From positions 1 through 12,449 of the forward strand of contig JAMPAW010000041.1 in assembly GCA_023666975.1 (NCBI GenBank): 12,449 nucleotides of DNA, read 5' to 3'. Numbering within the stretch: the first letter of the stretch is position 1; every line of letters begins with the position of its first letter. The position numbers and the translations under genes were made by a program. Positions 7,715 through 12,449 of the stretch are shown here, piece after piece. Source of the DNA: Clostridium sp. (GTDB taxonomy: Bacteria > Bacillota_A > Clostridia > Lachnospirales > Lachnospiraceae). The notes beneath the pieces were generated by a model. That model had not been told where the DNA came from. It ran no database searches and saw only the letters and a list, made by a program, of their open reading frames with translations.

Positions 7715-7786
7715 CACCTAATCTATATTTTAACGGAAAATGCAGAAAAAAGAAAGTAAATATTGAAAAAAAAAACTGATTAGGTG
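7715..7786. promoter_or_regulatory. Inverted repeat flanking the regulator's promoter region
   Basis: CACCTAATC (7715-7723) is perfectly inverted as GATTAGGTG (7778-7786), with 54 bases between. The pair brackets the AT-rich region that should hold the promoter of the CdaR-type gene. A weak -10 candidate (TAAAAT, minus strand, 7727-7732) lies inside; I find no good -35. It could be a two-site operator, perhaps for autoregulation, or the stem of a leader RNA. Confidence 0.35.
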
Positions 7787-7810
7787 CTTTTCAGTCCTTT
7801 TTTACAGCAC

Positions 7811-7837
7811 AAAAAAGCGGCCACATACGTGACCGCT
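7811..7837 (-). terminator. Intrinsic terminator of the sugar ABC ATPase gene
   Basis: On the minus strand, a 9-bp stem (AGCGGTCAC/GTGGCCGCT with one G-T pair, 7816-7837) and a four-base loop are followed by six T including the stem end. It lies 17 bases after the stop codon of the ATPase gene, so the gene is transcribed apart from the downstream regulator. Confidence 0.88.
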
Positions 7838-7853
7838 TATATACACTGCAAAA

Positions 7854-8966
7854 TTAGTCTACAATCTTCTGCTCTGTCTCTTTATCAAAGATATGAATCT
7901 TGCTCAAGTCAAATGCAAGTTTAACTGTATCACCAGGTCTTGCTGTAGTACGTGCATTTACTCTTGCTGTAATATCGAACTGGTCGATAGTAAAGTATAA
8001 GTAAACCTCTGCACCTAACATTTCATAAATGGTAATTCTTGCATCAATGATACTCTCCGGAGAAGACTCAATGAACAACTGCTCATCATGAATATCCTCA
8101 GGACGGATACCAAGAACAACTTCCTTATCAATGTATCCCTGCTCAGCCAGAACGGAAGCCTTAGAATCCGGAACCTTAATGGAATGTGAACCAAACATCA
8201 ATAATACGTCTGCGCCGGACTTAACAACCTTACATTCAAGGAAGTTCATCGGAGGCATACCCATGAAACCTGCGACAAACAGATTGGTCGGCTTGTCATA
8301 TAAGTTCTGCGGAGTATCTACCTGCTGAATGATACCGTCCTTCATAACGACGATTCTGGTACCCAGTGTCATAGCCTCTGTCTGATCATGTGTTACATAT
8401 ATAATGGTTGTCTGTAATCTCTGGTGTAACTTAGAAATCTCAACACGCATCTGAACTCTCAGCTTAGCATCCAAGTTTGATAACGGCTCGTCCATTAAGA
8501 ATACCTTTGGCTCACGAACGATTGCACGACCCATAGCTACACGCTGTCTCTGACCACCTGATAAAGCCTTCGGCTTTCTGTCAAGCAAATGCTCGATATC
8601 AAGAATCTTTGCAGCCTCATGCACCTGCTTGTCAATTCTCTCTTTTGGAACTTTTCTCAGCTTAAGACCGAATGCCATATTGTCATATACAGACATATGC
8701 GGATACAAAGCGTAATTCTGGAAAACCATTGCGATATCTCTATCTTTTGGCTCTACATCATTAACCATCTTGTCACCAATCCACAATTCACCGGAACTAA
8801 TGTCCTCAAGACCTGCAATCATACGCAGTGTAGTAGACTTACCACAACCTGAAGGTCCTACAAAGATGACAAATTCTTTGTCTTCAATCTCAAGATTGAA
8901 ATCCTTTACTGCATTAAAGCCGTTTGGATAAATCTTATAAATGTTTTTGAGTGATAAACTAGCCAT
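7854..8966 (-). CDS. Sugar ABC transporter ATP-binding protein (MsmK/UgpC family)
   Basis: This cytoplasmic ATPase energises carbohydrate uptake by CUT1-type ABC transporters. The 370 residues are normal for MsmK/UgpC/MalK. The ABC domain has Walker A GPSGCGKST (37-45), Q-loop Gln83, signature LSGGQ (135-139), Walker B ending MDEP (158-161) and His193. Residues about 240-370 form the TOBE-type regulatory domain, with the typical GIRPEDI segment. The start has AAGGAGG 8 bases upstream, a very strong site. No permease or solute-binding gene is beside it and it has its own terminator. It is therefore probably a shared ATPase serving several sugar transporters, as established for MsmK in Streptococcus and MsmX in Bacillus. 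Codon choice looks more restricted than in neighbouring genes, which suggests high expression. I leave the symbol blank because msmK, msmX and ugpC cannot be told apart here. Confidence 0.95.
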   Translation of the reverse strand: MASLSLKNIYKIYPNGFNAVKDFNLEIEDKEFVIFVGPSGCGKSTTLRMIAGLEDISSGELWIGDKMVNDVEPKDRDIAMVFQNYALYPHMSVYDNMAFGLKLRKVPKERIDKQVHEAAKILDIEHLLDRKPKALSGGQRQRVAMGRAIVREPKVFLMDEPLSNLDAKLRVQMRVEISKLHQRLQTTIIYVTHDQTEAMTLGTRIVVMKDGIIQQVDTPQNLYDKPTNLFVAGFMGMPPMNFLECKVVKSGADVLLMFGSHSIKVPDSKASVLAEQGYIDKEVVLGIRPEDIHDEQLFIESSPESIIDARITIYEMLGAEVYLYFTIDQFDITARVNARTTARPGDTVKLAFDLSKIHIFDKETEQKIVD

Positions 8967-9300
8967 ATTAATTTCCTCCTTGGGTTTTATAATTCTTGAC
9001 TACTAAATATAGTAGTATAATACATCATTTAAAATTTAAATGAAATATTATAATTGAACAAATAAAGTTTCAAATCTTTGTTCAATTTGTCATAAACAAA
9101 ACAATAACCATTAAATTGCACATGATTTTTTACTTTTTATTATAAAAAACTACCTATAAACAAAATTAGAACTTCCAATCGTGTCTATTATCTCGACAAA
9201 ACTCGTACAAATTAACTAATGCCATACCCGATTTAATCAAAAAAATCATAAACTTTTATGAAAAATAACCAACAAAATCACATATTATCGTCTATAATCT
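8967..9300. promoter_or_regulatory. AT-rich upstream region of the sugar ATPase gene with three dyads
   Basis: This 334-base gap has no gene. Three inverted repeats lie in its half nearest the ATPase gene. They are ACTACTA/TAGTAGT around AATA (8999-9016); TCATTTAAA/TTTAAATGA around one base (9025-9043); and an 11-bp AATTGAACAAA/TTTGTTCAATT with a 14-base gap (9052-9087). Minus-strand promoter elements overlap them: TATTAT (9017-9022) and TATAAT (9047-9052), the latter with TTGAAA (9068-9073) at a short 15-base spacing. I cannot choose between them. The dyads are good candidates for repressor or activator sites. The far half (9100-9238) is AT-rich with nothing I recognise. Confidence 0.45.
9239..9261 (-). 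terminator. Weak possible terminator after the TagA-like gene
   Basis: On the minus strand, a 7-bp all-AT-rich stem (TCATAAA/TTTATGA, 9246-9261) with a two-base loop is followed by a run of seven T (9239-9245). The stem is weak but its place, about 40 bases after the stop codon at 9301, is right. Confidence 0.35.
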
Positions 9301-10035
9301 CTAAGAATCTTTTTTCTTCCGCTCTCTTTTCAGACGTAATTTCATCTGCAAATTATTGAAAAACGTGCGTACCCTTCCGTCCCGCCGAAACCATTTGTAA
9401 AGATAGTCTATCTTTAATTTCTGTATCTGCTCCGGCACCTCCGCTTCTGAAACCGCCTTATGATACAAAATGTTGCCGGTAAACAGCAGCAAGCCAGCAT
9501 TCATCTGCGTCCGATACCGTTCAATCAGCTCAAGCTGCTGCTTCTCTTTCAGGGCAACAAATAAAATATCCGGAGCAACAGAATTAATCTCATTGACGAC
9601 ATGCTCCATCGACTCCTCCGCCTCTGTCAAAAACACTCCGCTCAATGTCAAAAACGGCCGTTTCTCATGAATGTTCTCCTGGACAGAAATAAATCTGTTC
9701 TCATCTTCGGTTAACAAAAGAATCTCATATCCTTTTTCTATCGAACGGTCCAGTATCGTGTCAAAATAACTCTCGTAAAAAAAAGGGTCCCGCTCATGTC
9801 CTAAAACTTCATTAATACTGGTATTCACCTCTGCATTGCCGGGCAAAACCAGACCGCTGTCCCCAACGATATCCTTCCATTCCTGATTGCCCTGTAAAAG
9901 CAATAAGGTCTCACTATTCAAAAAATAGACGACCTCACTGTTTTCTGCTTCCAGATATCCGATCGTAGTCTCACATGCCTCTCGTGTAGAGACCGTATCT
10001 ACAGGAATATCCAGTAGTTGTATTCTCTCACCCAT
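9301..10035 (-). CDS. Divergent WecG/TagA/CpsF-family protein, probably without normal catalysis
   Basis: The 244 residues follow the layout of the WecG/TagA/CpsF family, which normally adds ManNAc(A)-type sugars to lipid-linked GlcNAc in wall teichoic acid or capsule synthesis at the inner membrane face. Family landmarks are recognisable: the N-terminal 'ilgvpvd' strand (LLDIPVDTVS), a degenerate NPE-like segment (FLNSETL, 38-44), PDILFV (155-160), and the basic amphipathic C-terminus (KWFRRDGRVR onward). The usual ADGIGV/PDGxG motif that carries the catalytic Asp reads LPGNAEV (64-70), so Asp is replaced by Gly66. The later GxPkQE and GGSLEVFAG motifs read LKEKQQ and TGNILYHKA. I infer loss or change of activity. 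The gene lies 17 bp behind the LytR_C gene, has GGGAG 5 bases before its ATG, and probably shares that operon. It is not frameshifted. Confidence 0.75.
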   Translation of the reverse strand: MGERIQLLDIPVDTVSTREACETTIGYLEAENSEVVYFLNSETLLLLQGNQEWKDIVGDSGLVLPGNAEVNTSINEVLGHERDPFFYESYFDTILDRSIEKGYEILLLTEDENRFISVQENIHEKRPFLTLSGVFLTEAEESMEHVVNEINSVAPDILFVALKEKQQLELIERYRTQMNAGLLLFTGNILYHKAVSEAEVPEQIQKLKIDYLYKWFRRDGRVRTFFNNLQMKLRLKRERKKKDS

Positions 10036-10052
10036 AAAAAACTCCCGTTACC

Positions 10053-10661
10053 CTACTGCACAGTAGTGTCATTGGTTCCGATTACGATAAAGATATCCAC
10101 CTGATCCATCGTGGCACCGCCTTTGATGGAATAGCTGACCGAATCTACTGCCCCAACTGTAATAACGGCATCATTAAAGTATTCGGCTAAATCCTTACCC
10201 ATATTGTCCCCGGAAACATAAATCTTTGTCTGAGTCTCTGCACTGCCGCCATAATTGCCGTAAGCAACACTGCTAAATCCTGCATTGCTGAGTTTGTTAC
10301 TCCATGAGCTTGCCAGCCCAGCCTTGCTTGTACTATTTAAGACAACAATATTTTTATCGGTAGAGGGAATATCCGGAGCTTCCGTGGTAACCTCCTCTGT
10401 TGTAACCTCCTCCGTCGTGGCTTCTTCTGTCGTAGACCTTGTATCATTGGCATTTTCCTTCTCAAGCATCGCCTGCAGTTCTGCATCGGAATAGGTTGCG
10501 GGTTCCTCTGTCGTAACAGCCGCTTCGTTTTGCTGCTTCTTATCCGTATTAACGCGAATCAAAAAGAATACGCCAAATCCGACAATCGCAATCGCCATCA
10601 ATACAATCATAGAGCGCAAAAACGCCTCTCCAAATGCCTTTAATATGGTTCTATTATCCAT
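10053..10661 (-). CDS. Membrane-anchored LytR C-terminal domain protein
   Basis: The 202 residues have a short cytoplasmic N-terminus and one TM helix (about 14-36). A Thr/Glu-rich linker of about 60 residues follows, and then a LytR_C-type domain (about 103-196, beginning NIVVLNSTSKAGLA). The linker holds a near-perfect TTEEV repeat (about 78-95). The LytR_C domain occurs at the C-terminus of some LytR-CpsA-Psr wall-polymer ligases. Here the catalytic LCP domain is absent, so the protein is more likely a surface binding or scaffold protein; this is an inference. The start is supported by AGGAGG 7 bases upstream and by the excellent promoter at 10697-10725. It is the first gene of a probable operon with the TagA-like gene. 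Confidence 0.8.
   Translation of the reverse strand: MDNRTILKAFGEAFLRSMIVLMAIAIVGFGVFFLIRVNTDKKQQNEAAVTTEEPATYSDAELQAMLEKENANDTRSTTEEATTEEVTTEEVTTEAPDIPSTDKNIVVLNSTSKAGLASSWSNKLSNAGFSSVAYGNYGGSAETQTKIYVSGDNMGKDLAEYFNDAVITVGAVDSVSYSIKGGATMDQVDIFIVIGTNDTTVQ
10380..10427 (-). repeat. 15-bp tandem repeat encoding TTEEV
   Basis: Within the LytR_C gene, about three copies of a 15-base unit encode EEATTEEVTTEEVTTE. Copies differ mainly at third positions, so the protein repeat is under constraint or the repeat is not recent. Length may vary between strains through slippage without changing frame, because the unit is a multiple of three. Confidence 0.65.
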
Positions 10662-10696
10662 TCCTCTGCCTCCTGAGTTTAATCCAAAGATATCTA

Positions 10697-10725
10697 ATTA
10701 TAACAGAATCCTATTTTCTTTTCAA
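10697..10725 (-). promoter_or_regulatory. Promoter of the LytR_C/TagA-like operon
   Basis: On the minus strand, TTGAAA (10720-10725) and TATAAT (10697-10702) are 17 bases apart, with TG in the extended -10 position. The expected start is near 10690, about 30 bases before the ATG. It is among the strongest promoters in the window. Confidence 0.82.
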
Positions 10726-10727
10726 CC

Positions 10728-10756
10728 TTTTCATCATATTGCTTTTATAGTATACT
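10728..10756 (+). promoter_or_regulatory. Possible promoter of the dehydrogenase gene
   Basis: On the plus strand, TTTTCA (10728-10733) and TATACT (10751-10756) are 17 bases apart. The -35 is poor. If used, transcription begins near 10763 and gives a leader of about 125 bases. It is back to back with the LytR_C promoter. Confidence 0.4.
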
Positions 10757-10768
10757 GTTTCTTAGCTG

Positions 10769-10853
10769 AGTTGTGAAATTCCTGGCAAGTGTGCCTGCAT
10801 TGATATTGTCTATATTGCACAACTGGATTTTGAAAATTAGGAGTTTCACAATT
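10769..10853 (+). promoter_or_regulatory. Structured leader or large dyad upstream of the dehydrogenase gene
   Basis: TTGTGAAATTCCT (10771-10783) pairs with AGGAGTTTCACAA (10839-10851), and two more pairs extend it to about 15 bp with G-U wobbles on the plus strand. Inside is a GGCA/TGCC hairpin (10784-10795). The 5' arm (GTTGTG, 10770-10775) could instead pair with CACAAC (10818-10823), so two exclusive folds are possible. This resembles an attenuator or riboswitch leader in form, but no T-run follows and I do not recognise a class. It could also be a DNA operator or a tiny inverted-repeat element. Confidence 0.35.
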
Positions 10854-10887
10854 ACCCAATAAATCTTAACGAAAGCAGGGAGCTACA

Positions 10888-11616
10888 ATGAAAAAAACGG
10901 CTGTTATTACAGGAGCTTCCAGAGGAATCGGTCGCGCCTGCGCAATCGAGCTTGCGAAGCACTTTGAAAATATTGTCATCAATTCACTACACCACCCGGA
11001 GGACTTGAAGCAGACCGGTGAGGCAATCCAGAATCGTGGAGCCAACTGCCTTATCCTGACCGGCGATGTGGGAGACTATAGCTTTGTCTCCTCTATGATA
11101 GAAGAGACCCTTCGCACATTTTCCTCCATAGACCTGTTAGTGAATAATGCCGGCATTTCCTATGTCGGCCTGTTAACGGATATGTCCATACAGGACTGGA
11201 ATCAGGTTATATCCACTAATCTGACCTCCGTCTTTAACTGCTGCCGCCACGTCATTCCCCATATGGTAAAACGCAAATCCGGACACATTATCAATATCTC
11301 TTCGATGTGGGGATTAAGCGGCGCTTCCTGCGAGGCCGCCTACAGTGCTTCCAAAGGAGGGGTAAATGCGCTGACCCAGGCACTTGCCAAAGAACTGGCT
11401 CCCAGCAATATATGCGTTAACGCTCTAGCCTGCGGTGCGATTGATACGCAGATGAACAAAACCTTTACGGAGGAAGAACGGACTGCACTTTGCGAAGATA
11501 TCCCTATCGGCCGGCTCGGCCAGCCGGAAGAGATTGCCCGTATGGTCTGGCAGCTATACAACAGTCCTCCCTATCTGACCGGTGAAATCATAAAAATAGA
11601 CGGTGGTTATCTATAA
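10888..11616 (+). CDS. Short-chain dehydrogenase/reductase, FabG-like
   Basis: The protein is a cytoplasmic NAD(P)-dependent oxidoreductase with a Rossmann fold. Its 242 residues match classical SDR enzymes such as 3-oxoacyl-ACP reductase. Visible features are the cofactor loop TGASRGIG (8-15), NNAG (86-89), Asn111, Ser139 in NISS, and the YxxxK pair Tyr152/Lys156. A C-terminal GEIIKIDGGYL also matches the family. No other fatty-acid synthesis gene is nearby, so calling it FabG itself would be unsafe; it may reduce another keto substrate. The ATG has GGGAG 5 bases upstream. It is the only plus-strand gene here, and its last codons form part of the shared terminator. Confidence 0.9.
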   Translation: MKKTAVITGASRGIGRACAIELAKHFENIVINSLHHPEDLKQTGEAIQNRGANCLILTGDVGDYSFVSSMIEETLRTFSSIDLLVNNAGISYVGLLTDMSIQDWNQVISTNLTSVFNCCRHVIPHMVKRKSGHIINISSMWGLSGASCEAAYSASKGGVNALTQALAKELAPSNICVNALACGAIDTQMNKTFTEEERTALCEDIPIGRLGQPEEIARMVWQLYNSPPYLTGEIIKIDGGYL

Positions 11617-11632
11617 AACCACCGTCTTTTTC
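11598..11632. terminator. Bidirectional terminator between convergent genes
   Basis: AGACGGTGGTT (11598-11608) pairs perfectly with AACCACCGTCT (11617-11627) around an 8-base loop. T-runs follow on both strands: TTTTT from 11627 on plus, ATTTTTAT on minus. The 5' arm codes for the last residues of the dehydrogenase (D-G-G-Y) and its stop codon falls in the loop. It serves the dehydrogenase gene and the converging NlpC/P60 gene. Confidence 0.9.
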
Positions 11633-11642
11633 GTCTGTTATT

Positions 11643-12377
11643 CTATTTTGCCGCCGTTCTGGTCACATTGTCATTCTGCTGCGGATAAGTCGCCTTCTTT
11701 AACACTCGTCCCACGCCGACATATTTCCGGTAATTGTAATCCGAAACGGTAATACCGTTGATTTCATTGGAAGCATGTACTACTTTTTGATTACCAATAT
11801 ACAGCGCAACATGTGAGCAGCTGCTCTTACTGTATCCGTAGAAAATCAAATCGCCCGGCTGAATATTTTTCATCTTGACCGATTTAGAGGATTTCAGCTG
11901 GCTGTATGCATTGTGTTTCAGATTATAGCCGAATTCCTTGTATACGGACATCGTAAATCCTGAACAATCTGTTCCCTTTGTCAAGCTTGTCCCTCCGTAG
12001 CAGTATTTGTTTCCCACATATTGCAGTGCAAAACTCACTACCTCTTTCTGTTCCTCAGACATACCCGAATAATCTGCGACGGTAACTTTACATGTATATT
12101 TCTTACCGTTTACCTTTGCCGTCACCTTTGCCAGTCCCACTGACACCGGTGTGAGCATTCCGTTCTTATCTACATCGACAATGTTTTTATCGGAAGTTGA
12201 CCATTTTACCTTTGCATCTGTATTTTGTACGGTCAGCTGAGCAGCATTTGTTCCCAGCTCTACTACCATTTTGGTTTTATCTAATTTTACTTTAGCCGCA
12301 TTTGCCGTTACCGGAAAAATTGCTGCCATGCTAAATATAAAAAGTAATGTTAAAAATGTTGTCATTGTTCGTCTCAT
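11643..12377 (-). CDS. Exported Big2-NlpC/P60 peptidoglycan endopeptidase
   Basis: This is a predicted secreted cysteine endopeptidase that cleaves peptidoglycan stem peptides. Numbered from the chosen ATG it has 244 residues. A signal peptide spans 1-28 (cut near TANA-AK), a Big2-type Ig-like domain about 29-101, and the NlpC/P60 domain about 109-225. The catalytic residues are Cys138 (GTDCSG), His189 (SHVALYIG) and probably His201 (HASN). I chose the ATG at 12375-12377 because GGAAGG lies upstream of it. A longer in-frame ATG at 12420-12422 overlaps the -10 promoter element and cannot be transcribed from it. The gene stands alone, converging with the dehydrogenase gene. Big2 probably helps bind the wall. 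Confidence 0.92.
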   Translation of the reverse strand: MRRTMTTFLTLLFIFSMAAIFPVTANAAKVKLDKTKMVVELGTNAAQLTVQNTDAKVKWSTSDKNIVDVDKNGMLTPVSVGLAKVTAKVNGKKYTCKVTVADYSGMSEEQKEVVSFALQYVGNKYCYGGTSLTKGTDCSGFTMSVYKEFGYNLKHNAYSQLKSSKSVKMKNIQPGDLIFYGYSKSSCSHVALYIGNQKVVHASNEINGITVSDYNYRKYVGVGRVLKKATYPQQNDNVTRTAAK

Positions 12378-12420
12378 AACTACTTTCCTTCCTTTTGACC
12401 CCTTTTCTTTAACAATGACC

Positions 12421-12448
12421 ATTCTAACACATATTTAACATTTTGCAA
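12421..12448 (-). promoter_or_regulatory. Promoter of the NlpC/P60 gene
   Basis: On the minus strand, TTGCAA (12443-12448) and TAGAAT (12421-12426) are 16 bases apart, with TG in the extended -10 position. The expected start is near 12414, giving a leader of about 37 bases. Confidence 0.65.
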
Positions 12449-12449
12449 C

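Noticed and set aside
8996..9022. Plus-strand promoter TTGACT...TATAAT
   Set aside because: The spacer is only 14 bases and no plus-strand gene follows.
12378..12422. Longer start for the NlpC/P60 gene
   Set aside because: The upstream ATG overlaps the -10 element TAGAAT, so it lies upstream of the transcript start. The inner ATG has a Shine-Dalgarno sequence and a clean signal peptide.

Overview
The window looks like chromosome of a low-to-moderate GC Gram-positive anaerobe of the Clostridia, most likely Lachnospiraceae. The supporting signs are strong AGGAGG-type ribosome binding sites, AT-rich spacers with sigma-A promoters, a lipoprotein S41 protease, an MsmK-type orphan sugar ATPase, and Glu/Thr-rich linkers in exported proteins. 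The taxon is an inference from gene content and style; no rRNA or other phylogenetic marker is present. I see no phage, insertion sequence, CRISPR array, tRNA or rRNA gene.

Layout, left to right. Positions 1-463 hold no protein gene. They contain a strong leftward promoter (61-89) whose structured transcript runs off the window, an unexplained repeat block (182-270), and the terminator of guaA (366-400). guaA (GMP synthase) lies at 464-2005, minus strand, with its own promoter (2037-2065). Between guaA and the next gene is a compact double-hairpin element (2090-2180) that looks like a dispersed intergenic repeat.

Positions 2245-7684 form a cell-envelope block read leftward: a CdaR/PucR-type regulator, ftsE, ftsX, an exported coiled-coil M23 endopeptidase, and an S41/PDZ lipoprotein protease. 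FtsE and FtsX form the ABC-type complex that, in other bacteria, activates a coiled-coil peptidoglycan hydrolase at the cell surface. The M23 protein 21 bp behind ftsX is the obvious partner here. The S41 protease may process or clear envelope proteins.

Positions 7854-8966 hold a solitary sugar-ABC ATPase (MsmK/UgpC type) with its own terminator and an unusually dyad-rich upstream region. Positions 9301-10661 hold a two-gene unit: a membrane-anchored LytR_C protein followed by a divergent WecG/TagA/CpsF-family protein that has lost the usual catalytic aspartate. Divergent from these, on the plus strand, is a FabG-like short-chain dehydrogenase (10888-11616) with a potentially structured leader. 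It converges on an exported Big2-NlpC/P60 endopeptidase (11643-12377, minus) across a shared bidirectional terminator.

The overall theme is cell-wall remodelling (FtsEX, M23, S41, NlpC/P60, TagA-like, LytR_C) beside housekeeping metabolism. No clearly new multi-gene system is visible. The most unusual signals are the degenerate TagA-like protein, the two intergenic repeat elements, the outgoing structured transcript at the left edge, and the dyads upstream of msmK and the dehydrogenase gene.
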